A stretch of DNA of 64,000 nt from contig JAOGYN010000002.1 in assembly GCA_028112705.1 (NCBI GenBank), positions 1-64,000 of the forward strand, in the 5' to 3' direction. Each line of letters starts with the position of its first letter. Position 1 is the stretch's first letter. This DNA is from GCA-002712045 sp028112705 (GTDB lineage: Bacteria > Pseudomonadota > Alphaproteobacteria > Rhodobacterales > Rhodobacteraceae). The notes under the pieces were generated by a model. The model made no database searches. It had not been told where the DNA came from and saw only the letters and a list, made by a program, of their open reading frames with translations. Of this stretch, positions 1-7,842 are shown piece by piece. A program made the position numbers and the translations under genes.

Positions 1-933
1 TAGTATTATCCGCACCTCTTCAGTGCTTTCGTCTCTTACGTCGGATAGTACAGGTATTTTTTTGTTATTTATTAATTCAGCTATTTTTTCTATCAATTTA
101 GATTTCTGCACTTGATAAGGAATTTCAGTGACTACTATTTGCCACTGACCTCTGTCTAATTTTTCCTCGTTCCATTTCGATCTTAATCTAAAAGAACCAC
201 GGCCAGTTCGGTAAGCTTCAAGAATATTTTCTGCTGGTTCAACGATTGTACCCCCTGTGGGAAAGTCTGGCCCTGGAATATACTCTATTAATGTTTCGAC
301 ACGTGCATTTGGAGCTTTAATCAAATGGATACAGGCGTTAATCAATTCTTCTAGATTATGAGGTGGTATATTTGTGGCCATCCCAACAGCAATTCCGCTT
401 GACCCATTCGCTAGTAGATTTGGAAAGCTGGCTGGTAAAACAATTGGTTCAGTTAATGTGCCATCATAATTTTCTTGAAAATCAACTGCATTTTCTGACA
501 AACCTTCCATTAATGCCTGCGCAATTTTGGTTAACCGAGCTTCCGTGTATCGGCTTGCAGCAGGATTATCGCCATCAATATTTCCGAAATTTCCTTGCCC
601 ATCAACTAGTGGATACCGAACATTAAAATCTTGTGCTAACCGGGCCATGGCATCGTAAATTGCTGCATCTCCATGGGGATGATAATTTCCCATAACATCA
701 CCAGAAATTTTAGCAGATTTTCGAAATCCTGAATTTGCAGCAAGTTTTAATTCTCGCATTGCAAATAATATTCTACGATGAACAGGTTTTAGTCCATCCC
801 GGGCATCAGGTAATGCACGATGCATTATAGTTGATAAAGCATATTGAAGATACCGCTCACCAATAGCCCTGCTTAAAGGCTCCGTTGTAATAAAAGGGAT
901 TGGTTTGTTAGCATCGGTATTTTTGTCACTCAT
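1..933 (-). CDS. parC: DNA topoisomerase IV subunit A (3' part beyond window)
   Basis: Topoisomerase IV A subunit, which with ParE decatenates daughter chromosomes. The first 311 residues are present; the rest lies left of the window. Visible are the winged-helix block around HGDAAIYDA (residues 87-95) and the catalytic tyrosine in AASRYTEAR (Tyr129), which forms the DNA-phosphotyrosine bond, followed by the PPHN and PGPDFPTGG blocks. ParC is preferred over GyrA because of the short N-terminus and the wording EIPYQVQKSKLIEKIAEL, typical of alphaproteobacterial ParC. Start ATG at 933; an in-frame ATG at 942, directly after a TAG, is the alternative. Residue 90, matching the quinolone-contact serine of E. 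coli ParC, is alanine. Confidence 0.93.
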   Translation of the reverse strand, partial: MSDKNTDANKPIPFITTEPLSRAIGERYLQYALSTIMHRALPDARDGLKPVHRRILFAMRELKLAANSGFRKSAKISGDVMGNYHPHGDAAIYDAMARLAQDFNVRYPLVDGQGNFGNIDGDNPAASRYTEARLTKIAQALMEGLSENAVDFQENYDGTLTEPIVLPASFPNLLANGSSGIAVGMATNIPPHNLEELINACIHLIKAPNARVETLIEYIPGPDFPTGGTIVEPAENILEAYRTGRGSFRLRSKWNEEKLDRGQWQIVVTEIPYQVQKSKLIEKIAELINNKKIPVLSDVRDESTEEVRIIL

Positions 934-1080
934 AGTGTTCATCTACAATGCAGAACACAACGGGTCTAGAGGAAATACTATTTTAAATTAGGTTGAATAT
1001 AAAGTTTCTTAATTAAGGTGACTTAAATTACAAAGGTATTTATGATAACCAAATATACTTTTCGGTGGTGATTTAAAATT

Positions 1081-1914
1081 ATGCAGAAAAAATCAATACT
1101 AATTACGGGTTGTTCGTCTGGAATTGGTTATGATTCTGCATGCACTTTACATAGGTGTGGTTGGCAAGTTTTTGCCACTTGTAGAAAAAAAGAAGATTGT
1201 GAACGGTTGCGCGCCGAAGGTCTCGAAAGCTTTGTGTTGGATTATGAAAACCCTAAATCTATTACCTCGGCAGTTAAAAAGGTTGTTAAGATTACAGGTG
1301 GAACATTAGATGCACTTTTCAATAATGGGGCGTACGCAATCCCAGGAGCGGTCGAGGATTTACCTAGAGATGCTTTGAAACAGACATTTGAAGCAAATTT
1401 ATTTGGATGGCATGACCTGATTGTTCAAGTTATCCCTATAATGAGAGCGCAGGGTCATGGTCGTATTATCAACTGCTCTAGTGTTTTAGGTTTTATTCCA
1501 ATGCGGTGGCGAGGATCCTATGTTGCAACAAAGTATGCTCTGGAAGGTTTAACTGATACACTTCGAATAGAAATGCGTGATACCAATATAAAAATTATTT
1601 TGCTGCAACCAGGTCCTATAACTTCGAAGTTTAGGCATAACTCAATAATTGGATTTGAAAAATGGATAAAGTGGCAAAATTCGGCACGCGTCAGTCAATA
1701 TAAATCAACTTTAATAAATCGCCTTTACAATAAAAGCTGGCAAAAAGATCAATTTGAATTACCGGCATCAGCAGTGACAAAAAAACTAATAAGGGCTTTG
1801 GAAGAAGCCAATCCCAAGTCGAAATATATGATCACAATTCCGACTTATGTGTCTGCAATCCTGAAGCGATTCTTGCCAAACCCATGGTTTGATAAGTTTA
1901 TGTCTAAAAGGTAA
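1081..1914 (+). CDS. SDR-family oxidoreductase
   Basis: Classical short-chain dehydrogenase/reductase of 277 residues; substrate not recognisable. The cofactor loop TGCSSGIG (residues 9-16) starts the Rossmann fold, NNGAY stands for the NNAG block, NCSS supplies the catalytic serine and YVATK (Tyr147, Lys151) is the catalytic pair. The arginine in TCRKKEDC at the end of strand 2 hints at NADP(H). The C-terminal part is long and ends in a basic, proline-containing stretch, as in the YbbO/retinol-dehydrogenase-like subgroup. It stands alone between parC (divergent) and a twin-membrane protein 60 nt downstream. Fold sure, function open. Confidence 0.82.
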   Translation: MQKKSILITGCSSGIGYDSACTLHRCGWQVFATCRKKEDCERLRAEGLESFVLDYENPKSITSAVKKVVKITGGTLDALFNNGAYAIPGAVEDLPRDALKQTFEANLFGWHDLIVQVIPIMRAQGHGRIINCSSVLGFIPMRWRGSYVATKYALEGLTDTLRIEMRDTNIKIILLQPGPITSKFRHNSIIGFEKWIKWQNSARVSQYKSTLINRLYNKSWQKDQFELPASAVTKKLIRALEEANPKSKYMITIPTYVSAILKRFLPNPWFDKFMSKR

Positions 1915-1974
1915 GCTAAATTAAGCTTCGCTTTTTCTGCATCTCGGCCTATGTGTGTTTAATGGAGAAATTAA

Positions 1975-2181
1975 ATGAGCAATGACCCCCTCTTTTGGAT
2001 TGTAACGGCCTCGTGTTTGCTAGTGCTTGTTATTTTAATGATCGGGGTCATCAGTTTTAGTAAAGGTGGTGAGTTTAATAGAAAATATTCTAACCGCCTA
2101 ATGCGTTATAGAATTTATGCTCAAGCCGTAGCAGTTGTTATGATTTTGATTTACATATTGATTAAAGGAAGAGGGGCATAA
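1975..2181 (+). CDS. Twin-transmembrane small protein (HIG1-like)
   Basis: Membrane protein of 68 residues with two predicted helices (about residues 8-28 and 47-63). They are joined by a polar, basic loop containing FSKGGEFNRKYSNRLMRYR. This matches the twin transmembrane protein family of Rhodobacterales, which has a HIG1-type domain. The family is conserved directly upstream of the PduO-type adenosyltransferase, as here, where the next ATG follows the stop without a gap (TAAATG). HIG1 proteins in mitochondria bind respiratory supercomplexes; a similar role here is only a possibility. Start ATG with GGAG about 8 nt upstream. Confidence 0.8.
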   Translation: MSNDPLFWIVTASCLLVLVILMIGVISFSKGGEFNRKYSNRLMRYRIYAQAVAVVMILIYILIKGRGA

Positions 2182-2754
2182 ATGGTCGTATTAAATAAAA
2201 TATATACCCGTACTGGAGATGGTGGTGATACAGGGTTGGGTGATGGAACGAGAGTGCCCAAATATTCGATTAGAGTTAATTCTTACGGTTCAGTTGACGA
2301 AACAAACGCTACAGTTGGTATGGCGAGACTGTATTGTGATGGTGCTTTAGATAAAAAATTAGCAGCGATACAAAATGACTTGTTTGATTTAGGTGCTGAT
2401 ATGTGCCGTCCAAATATAGATAAAGATGCATCTGCTAAATACCCACCTCTTAGAATGGTTCAGTCTCAAGTAGATAGGTTAGAGGTAGAGATTGATGAAA
2501 TGAACAAAAATCTAACAGCTTTAAAAAGTTTTATTTTACCTGGGGGATCTGAGTTAGCGGCTCATTTACATTTATGCAGAACAGTCAGTCGCCGAGCTGA
2601 GCGCTTGGCAGTAGAACTGAGTCAAACTGAAAAAGTTAATGATATGGCTATAAAATATTTAAATAGGTTATCAGATTGGTTCTTTGTTGCGTCAAGAATT
2701 GCTAATGAAAATGGTCAAAATGATGTGCTTTGGGTTCCAGGAGCTCATAGATAA
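2182..2754 (+). CDS. Cob(I)alamin adenosyltransferase, PduO type
   Basis: Transfers the 5'-deoxyadenosyl group of ATP to cob(I)alamin, making coenzyme B12. At 190 residues it has the PduO-type signature: the N-terminal TRTGDGGDTGLGDG ATP loop (residues 8-21), the SRRAERLAVEL helix (near residue 135) and NRLSDWFFV close to the C-terminus, with the Arg/Asp residues used for ATP and corrinoid binding. It is coupled directly to the preceding twin-membrane gene. Adenosylcobalamin is needed by the methylmalonyl- and ethylmalonyl-CoA mutases of the ethylmalonyl-CoA pathway, another enzyme of which (mcd) lies at 10.4 kb. Confidence 0.93.
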   Translation: MVVLNKIYTRTGDGGDTGLGDGTRVPKYSIRVNSYGSVDETNATVGMARLYCDGALDKKLAAIQNDLFDLGADMCRPNIDKDASAKYPPLRMVQSQVDRLEVEIDEMNKNLTALKSFILPGGSELAAHLHLCRTVSRRAERLAVELSQTEKVNDMAIKYLNRLSDWFFVASRIANENGQNDVLWVPGAHR

Positions 2755-2849
2755 AACATGCTTAAAAGGTTTATTAAGGGGCATCATGTGAATTTTTTAC
2801 TTTTAGTGTTGGCAACTTTTCATTAAATCGAGTTTATAGAAACGAATCT

Positions 2850-2864
2850 CGCCTAAATAAGGCG
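2850..2864 (+). promoter_or_regulatory. Small hairpin in etfB leader
   Basis: A perfect 5-bp inverted repeat, CGCCT-AAATA-AGGCG, is followed by TTTAATT in the 138-nt gap before etfB. It could be a weak terminator of the upstream operon or a leader hairpin. It lies 15 nt before the AGGAG ribosome-binding site of etfB. The stem is short, so support is weak. Confidence 0.3.
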
Positions 2865-2892
2865 TTTAATTGATTAACAGGAGTGAAGCGGT

Positions 2893-3654
2893 ATGAAGGT
2901 ATTGGTGCCTGTAAAGCGTGTAATAGATTACAATGTGAAAGTTCGGGTGAAGTCAGATGGAACTGGAGTAGATCTGGCTAATGTAAAAATGTCCATGAAC
3001 CCATTTGATGAAATAGCAGTAGAACAAGCCATTCGCCTAAAAGAAGCTGGTAAAGTCGAAGAGATTATCGCAGTTTCTGTTGGTGTTAAGCAATCTCAAG
3101 AAACTTTGAGAACGGCCTTAGCTATGGGAGCAGATAGAGCAATTTTAATTGTTTGTACTGAGGATGTACACACGGATATGGAGCCTTTAACAGTCGCTAA
3201 GTTATTAAAAGGTGTGATTGATGCAGAAGAACCTGGTTTGGTTTTATGTGGAAAACAAGCTATTGATAATGATATGAATGCAACTGGCCAAATGTTGGCT
3301 GCATTGGCTGGTTGGAGCCAAGGCACATTTGTATCAGAATTAGAGATAGACGGGGACAAAGCGATAGTGACCCGAGAGGTTGACGGTGGTTTGCAAACAA
3401 TAAAAATTAATATGCCAGCGGTTGTGACTGTTGACTTGAGATTAAATGAACCTCGATATGCATCTCTTCCAAATATCATGAAAGCAAAAAGAAAACCTTT
3501 AGATGAAAAAACACCTGCTGATTATGGTGTTGATATCTCTCCACGGTTGGAAATTGTTAATACGACTGAACCCGCAGCAAGAGCAGCTGGCGTAAAGGTT
3601 GCCGATGTGGCTGAATTGGTTGCAAAACTTAAAGATGAAGCAGGAGTGATATAA
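2893..3654 (+). CDS. etfB: Electron transfer flavoprotein beta subunit
   Basis: Beta subunit of the FAD/AMP-containing electron transfer flavoprotein, which takes electrons from acyl-CoA and related dehydrogenases and passes them to ETF-ubiquinone oxidoreductase. The 253 residues carry the family blocks MKVLVPVKRV at the N-terminus, CGKQAIDNDMNATGQMLA (about residues 116-133) and the recognition-loop region RYASLPNIMKAKRKP (about residues 188-202). Start ATG with AGGAG upstream; etfA begins right after its stop. It can serve the two acyl-CoA dehydrogenases in this window (10.4 and 46.1 kb). Confidence 0.97.
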   Translation: MKVLVPVKRVIDYNVKVRVKSDGTGVDLANVKMSMNPFDEIAVEQAIRLKEAGKVEEIIAVSVGVKQSQETLRTALAMGADRAILIVCTEDVHTDMEPLTVAKLLKGVIDAEEPGLVLCGKQAIDNDMNATGQMLAALAGWSQGTFVSELEIDGDKAIVTREVDGGLQTIKINMPAVVTVDLRLNEPRYASLPNIMKAKRKPLDEKTPADYGVDISPRLEIVNTTEPAARAAGVKVADVAELVAKLKDEAGVI

Positions 3655-4581
3655 ATGGCGGTACTACTTTTAGCAGAGGTGTTGTCTGGAGATGTTTCTA
3701 TAGATCAGACAGCAAAAGCGCTCACGGCGGCAAAAGAATTAGGAGATGTGACCATATTATGTGCGTCAAGTGGCTGTAATACTGCTGCTCAATCTTTAGC
3801 GAAATTAGATGGAGTGTCTAAAGTTTTATGTGCTGAAGACATTTCGTATGGAAATGGATTAGCAGAACCTATTTCAGATTTAATAGTATCAATATCCTCA
3901 AATTATGAGCATATTATAGCACCGGCAACATCACTAGCCAAAAATATCTTACCGCGTGTAGCAGCATTATTAGATGTTATGATAATTTCTGATATTACAG
4001 CTATTGTGGATGGTAATACATTTGAGCGGCCAATTTATGCGGGCAATGCTATTCAAACTGTGAAATCATCTGACAAGTTTAAAGTGTTATCAATAAGAAC
4101 TGCGGGCTTTGATGCCAGTGGAGAAGGTGGTGCAGCAGTTGTTGAAACTCTATTGGCAGTATCTGATCCTACACTATCTGTATGGGTGGAAGATAAAGTT
4201 CAGGCATCAGACCGACCAGAGTTAACGTCTGCCAGGATTGTAGTTTCTGGTGGCCGTGGAGTTGGTTCAAAGGAAAGTTTTGCGATAATTGAAGCAATGG
4301 CTGATAAATTAAATGCTGCAGTAGGTGCTTCTAGAGCTGCTGTTGATTCTGGTTATGCACCAAATGATTGGCAGGTTGGGCAAACGGGTAAGGTTGTTGC
4401 ACCTGATTTGTATATTGCGTGTGGTATTTCTGGTGCGATACAGCATCTTGCTGGAATGAAAGATAGTAAAGTCATAGTTGCGATAAACAAGGATGAAGAA
4501 GCACCAATTTTTCAGGTTGCTGACTATGGATTGGTTGCTGATTTGTTTGAGGCAGTGCCTAAACTGACAGATGCATTGTAA
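3655..4581 (+). CDS. etfA: Electron transfer flavoprotein alpha subunit
   Basis: Alpha subunit of ETF, 308 residues, which binds most of the FAD. The C-terminal FAD domain shows VVSGGRGVGSKE (about residues 197-208), VGQTGKVVAPDLYIACGISG and AINKDEEAPIFQVADYG, all canonical. The N-terminal half is the divergent Rossmann-like domain that packs on EtfB. It abuts etfB with no gap, which fits translational coupling, and is followed within 30 nt by a hairpin terminator. Confidence 0.97.
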   Translation: MAVLLLAEVLSGDVSIDQTAKALTAAKELGDVTILCASSGCNTAAQSLAKLDGVSKVLCAEDISYGNGLAEPISDLIVSISSNYEHIIAPATSLAKNILPRVAALLDVMIISDITAIVDGNTFERPIYAGNAIQTVKSSDKFKVLSIRTAGFDASGEGGAAVVETLLAVSDPTLSVWVEDKVQASDRPELTSARIVVSGGRGVGSKESFAIIEAMADKLNAAVGASRAAVDSGYAPNDWQVGQTGKVVAPDLYIACGISGAIQHLAGMKDSKVIVAINKDEEAPIFQVADYGLVADLFEAVPKLTDAL

Positions 4582-4606
4582 CACATAAAATTTACTAAAA
4601 GATTTG

Positions 4607-4637
4607 AGGCTGCTAGAAAGCGGCCTTTCTTATTTTT
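4607..4637 (+). terminator. Rho-independent terminator of etfBA
   Basis: The stem AGGCTGC / GCGGCCT (7 pairs, one G-U) has a TAGAAA loop and is followed by TTCTTATTTTT. It sits 25 nt after the etfA stop and overlaps the last codons of the convergent acyltransferase gene. On the minus strand the stem is followed by CAAATCTTTT, so it may end both transcripts. Confidence 0.7.
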
Positions 4638-5490
4638 GAAGTTGTAATGTCTTATTCCGAAGATAATGCATTAATCCACGTGGATCACCAGCGTACTTTT
4701 CTAGTTCTACTCTTGTTACAGAATTGCCAATAATAGGACTTTGCTTCTTGTGCATTGCATAAACGATTTCGTGCAACAACAATCCCTGTCTGATAGTTGT
4801 AGAAATTTTGTTTGCCCATTGAAACCAACGACTATTTTGTCCTGAAAAATATATTGGAACGACTTCAGCGTTAGAATTCAATATCATCTTTGCAGTGAAT
4901 GGAAGCCATTCTCCTTCAATTGCGTCGTTAAACCACCCTGGAGATGTTGCCACAGCCCCTGCTGGAAAGAGTATAACTGATCCACCTTCTTTAAGATGTG
5001 TCATAGCAAGTTTTCTCATGTTAAGGTTCAATCTAACAGAGTTTTGCTCGTGTGGAAAAGCTACTGGTAACATATGATATTGAATTTCGGGCACATTGGT
5101 CAGTAGAGATCTAGTCAAGATTTTGAAGTCTTTTCTGATTCTATTCGTCAATTCTGCTAAAACTAAACCATCAACCAAACCGTGAGGATGATTGGCTACT
5201 ATAATCACTGGTCCTGATTTTGGTATTTTTTTTATCTGAGTATCGGGTGTGGTTAAGTTTATGCGTAGATGACTTAAAGCTTTACTCCAAAAGCTTTCAT
5301 TTTCTTTTTTTTGGGTTTTCTCATATTCTCGTACGAGACGCATAAGTTTAATTTTTCCAGTTGTTATTTCCATCACTTTGATTACGGCTATTTTTAAAGG
5401 ACTCGTAAAAGTTCCTGCATAGGATAGATTTTTACCATCATAAGGTTTGTAGGTAGGGTCTCCTATTTTTGGAATTTTATTTTCTGACAA
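4630..5490 (-). CDS. Lysophospholipid acyltransferase family protein
   Basis: Acyltransferase of the PlsC/GPAT superfamily, 286 residues, probably acylating a lysophospholipid or glycerol phosphate at the inner membrane; the exact substrate is unknown. The acyltransferase centre is NHPHGLVDG (His101 to Asp107, an H-x5-D spacing instead of the usual H-x4-D), followed by the substrate-binding block FPAGAVATSPGW (near residue 175) and VVPIYFSGQNS. The start is TTG with AAGGA 7 nt upstream; no ATG fits the conserved N-terminus. It lies 30 nt downstream of ptsH and may be read from the same transcript. Confidence 0.8.
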   Translation of the reverse strand: MSENKIPKIGDPTYKPYDGKNLSYAGTFTSPLKIAVIKVMEITTGKIKLMRLVREYEKTQKKENESFWSKALSHLRINLTTPDTQIKKIPKSGPVIIVANHPHGLVDGLVLAELTNRIRKDFKILTRSLLTNVPEIQYHMLPVAFPHEQNSVRLNLNMRKLAMTHLKEGGSVILFPAGAVATSPGWFNDAIEGEWLPFTAKMILNSNAEVVPIYFSGQNSRWFQWANKISTTIRQGLLLHEIVYAMHKKQSPIIGNSVTRVELEKYAGDPRGLMHYLRNKTLQLQK

Positions 5491-5520
5491 TATAAGATCC
5501 TTAATTTAAAAATCAATCAC

Positions 5521-5793
5521 TCAAGTCTCTTCTTCGAAACGATTTGAAATCAACGCAGCTATCGCATCTGAGAGTTTTTCAGCTTCTGGTCCACTAGTTT
5601 CAACATCTATCTGACTACCCTTTGCTGCGGCTAACATTAATAATCCCATGATACTATCACCTGATACGCTCAAATCATCTTTAGAAATATTAGCCTTGGC
5701 ATCAAAGCTCTCCACAGTTTCCACAAGTTTAGCAGATGCCCTAGCATGCAATCCTTTTTCATTAATAATTGTACGTTTAGTTTTAAAAATCAT
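5521..5793 (-). CDS. ptsH: Phosphocarrier protein HPr
   Basis: HPr, 90 residues, receives phosphate from PEP via an EI-type enzyme encoded elsewhere and hands it to EIIA. The active-site histidine is His16 in GLHARASAK. Ser47 in VSGDSIMGLL matches the regulatory serine phosphorylated by HprK, whose gene lies upstream in the same cluster. No sugar permease is nearby, so this is the regulatory PTS branch known from Alphaproteobacteria. Only 1 nt separates it from the EIIA gene, so the two are co-transcribed. Confidence 0.96.
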   Translation of the reverse strand: MIFKTKRTIINEKGLHARASAKLVETVESFDAKANISKDDLSVSGDSIMGLLMLAAAKGSQIDVETSGPEAEKLSDAIAALISNRFEEET

Positions 5794-5794
5794 C

Positions 5795-6181
5795 TTACTG
5801 ACAACTGTGGCTATTAATATATTTACGGCCCGCTTCTAGGGCTTCTCTAACTGCGTCCCTAACATTCATTTTGCGGCTTTTTGCTAATTTTACCAACATT
5901 GGTAAGTTAGCTCCATAAACAATTATCCTGTTTTCTTTTGAGCAAGATTCGAGTGAAAGGTTAGATGGCGTTCCGCCAAATAGATCAGTTACTAAAATTA
6001 CCCCTGCGCCAGAATCTACTTTATTGACACAGTCACAAATTTCTTTTGTCTTCTGCTTTCGATCGTGATTTTCTTCAATTCCAATCGCAATCAAATCATT
6101 TTGTGTTCCCACAACGTGCTCTAATGCAGATTTATATTCTACCGCTAGGCCCCCGTGTGCAACTATTACGATTCCGATCAA
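5795..6181 (-). CDS. PTS EIIA component, mannose family
   Basis: Stand-alone EIIA of the mannose family (ManX-like), 128 residues. The phosphorylatable histidine is His9 in VIVAHGGLA; TDLFGGTPSNL and the C-terminal KSRKMNVRDAV helix are the other family blocks. Without an EIIB/EIIC partner here it should act as a phosphorylation-state sensor rather than in sugar uptake. The start is TTG with AGGA 7 nt upstream; the nearby ATG is out of frame. It follows rapZ by 12 nt. Confidence 0.92.
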   Translation of the reverse strand: MIGIVIVAHGGLAVEYKSALEHVVGTQNDLIAIGIEENHDRKQKTKEICDCVNKVDSGAGVILVTDLFGGTPSNLSLESCSKENRIIVYGANLPMLVKLAKSRKMNVRDAVREALEAGRKYINSHSCQ

Positions 6182-6193
6182 AGCATGTCCTAA

Positions 6194-7084
6194 TTAATTT
6201 AGTTCTATTTCTAAGCCCAGACGTTCTAATTCTAAATGTCTCTTAGACACTTGTATGTTCTGTTTTGCAAGTGTTTCTGTAATCAGCTCAGTGATAAAAA
6301 CAGATCTATGTCTTCCTCCTGTGCAGCCAAAACTCAGATTGAAGTATGATTTCCCTTCATTTTCGTAAGCTGGAATTAAAAAATCAATGAGATTTTCTAG
6401 TTTTTCAATAAAAACATCAAATTTTGGATCAGATTGAATGTGGCTTTGCACTAAACTGTCTAGTCCTGTAAGTTTCCGCAGCTTGAGCTCCCAATGGGGG
6501 TTTCTTAAGAATCTGCAATCGATCACCATATCTACAGATCGAGGCACACCCCTTTTGTATGAAAAGCTATGAACATGAACATTCATAGCTTGTTTCAGAT
6601 TATTTACCCCATATAATTTTTCTATCTGAAATTTTAAATCATGTGGGGTCATTTCAGAGGTGTTGATTAAACTATCTGCATTAAGTGATAACGATGCTAA
6701 AAGTGATTTCTCTTTTTCAATTCCAATCTCTGCACCTTGATTATGTGCCAAAGGGTGTCTGCGGCGGGTTTCGACGTATCTTCGAAGTAAAACGCGGTCA
6801 GAACAATCGAGATACAATAAGCTGCATTTAAAATCAGCATCAGAATTAATTGTATTAATAACCTCAACAAGTTTGTTATTTGAAAAGTCTCTATTTCTCA
6901 GATCTATCCCTAAAGCTAAGGGGTGGTCTTTTTGAGCACCTGATATAAGTAACGGTAGAAGAGATAAAGGAAGATTATCAAAAGCTTCAAATCCCAAATC
7001 CTCCAATGCGTCTAGAGCTGTTGTGCGACCAGCACCGGAAGGTCCAGTAATAATCACTAGATCAATATTTTTTCTTTTATTCAC
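6194..7084 (-). CDS. rapZ: RNase adapter / nucleotide-binding protein RapZ (YvcJ)
   Basis: RapZ/YvcJ-family protein. In E. coli it guides RNase E to the GlmZ small RNA and controls hexosamine synthesis; the alphaproteobacterial role is less clear. The N-terminal Walker A is GPSGAGRTT, with Arg in place of the usual Lys as in relatives, then YLDCSDRVLLRRYVETRRRHPL, and in the C-terminal half the GCTGGRHRSV phosphate-binding loop. The GTG at 7084 has GAAGG 8 nt upstream and gives an N-terminus of normal length; a TTG at 7099 is possible. It sits between hprK and the EIIA gene, the usual order. Confidence 0.93.
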   Translation of the reverse strand: MNKRKNIDLVIITGPSGAGRTTALDALEDLGFEAFDNLPLSLLPLLISGAQKDHPLALGIDLRNRDFSNNKLVEVINTINSDADFKCSLLYLDCSDRVLLRRYVETRRRHPLAHNQGAEIGIEKEKSLLASLSLNADSLINTSEMTPHDLKFQIEKLYGVNNLKQAMNVHVHSFSYKRGVPRSVDMVIDCRFLRNPHWELKLRKLTGLDSLVQSHIQSDPKFDVFIEKLENLIDFLIPAYENEGKSYFNLSFGCTGGRHRSVFITELITETLAKQNIQVSKRHLELERLGLEIELN

Positions 7085-7106
7085 TCTAAACACCTTCAAT
7101 CGATAA

Positions 7107-7520
7107 TCAATTTTTTAATAATTGTATAAGACTGTATTCTAAGCCTTTAATATTTTTACCATTTAAAAGCTGAATTCTTTTTCCAAAGCACTCTATGAAT
7201 TTTTTTTTAGGTAATCTTTCCGGCTCATCTTTATCGAGATCTATTGCTAAAAAAAGTTGTGCAGAAACTGCAGGTACATTAAGAATTCCAATATACCTAG
7301 CTTCTATTTTACCTATGATTGTCCTAGGTGCGGATAAGATTATTTTATCTGTATCAGTTTTTAACAAAACTTGATCATCAGAGATAAGTTTGGCACCATG
7401 AGTGAGCATTGCCAATGCTAATTTTGATTTTCCGCTACCTGACGCCCCTAGAATCAATAAGCCTTTGTTTGCAACTGAGACCGCGGTTGCATGCAGGTTT
7501 ATTTGAGAATTATTATTCAA
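7107..7520 (-). CDS. hprK: HPr kinase/phosphorylase, short alphaproteobacterial form
   Basis: Kinase domain only, 137 residues (Firmicutes HprK is about 310), predicted to phosphorylate the regulatory serine of HPr with ATP. The P-loop is GASGSGKS (residues 25-32), followed by AKLISDDQV (44-51) with the catalytic acidic pair. The N-terminal regulatory domain is absent, as in other Alphaproteobacteria. The start is TTG; no ATG fits. It is the first gene of hprK-rapZ-EIIA-ptsH. The chvI/chvG two-component genes that usually precede it are missing. Confidence 0.9.
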   Translation of the reverse strand: MNNNSQINLHATAVSVANKGLLILGASGSGKSKLALAMLTHGAKLISDDQVLLKTDTDKIILSAPRTIIGKIEARYIGILNVPAVSAQLFLAIDLDKDEPERLPKKKFIECFGKRIQLLNGKNIKGLEYSLIQLLKN

Positions 7521-7842
7521 GTTAATATATTCTTTGTAGCATATTTTAAGGCACTTTATTAAAGTTAATAAACGTTTTGGAATTAATTATGATTTATTTC
7601 CCGCAATTAAGCTAGATATTAACAGTTTTTAAAGATTCGGGGAGAAATAATTAATTGTGTATTTTTCTGATGTATATTTGTTAATTAGTAAAATTATGGT
7701 TAAAATTTTTGAATATATTAAGGGATCTTGTATTGATTTTAGCGTAAAATTTTGACAGAGTTACCAAATGGCTTAAGTCCATGCTGTCAATTTTAAAATT
7801 CAATATTCAATGTTTTATGTTAGAATATTGTAGGGGTGTTTT
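7521..7842. other. Intergenic region between hprK and pckA
   Basis: This 322-nt, very AT-rich divergent intergenic region has no credible reading frame. It must hold the promoters of the hprK operon and of pckA. The only marked structure is the nested inverted repeat at 7752-7790. AGGGG at 7832-7836 is the pckA ribosome-binding site. Confidence 0.6.
7752..7790 (+). promoter_or_regulatory. Nested inverted repeat upstream of pckA
   Basis: TTGACAG (7752-7758) and CTGTCAA (7784-7790) are a perfect 7-bp inverted repeat spaced 25 nt, about three helix turns centre to centre. Between them ATGG (7768-7771) and CCAT (7779-7782) flank the palindrome CTTAAG. TTGACA also fits a -35 element. It could be an operator for a dimeric regulator of gluconeogenesis; none is named here. 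Confidence 0.45.

Noticed and set aside
363..626. 87-residue open frame on the plus strand
   Set aside because: Antisense to the strongly conserved parC coding sequence; no start signal or family features.
3096..3479. 127-residue minus-strand frame within etfB
   Set aside because: Lies fully inside etfB in the opposite strand; composition is that of a shadow frame.
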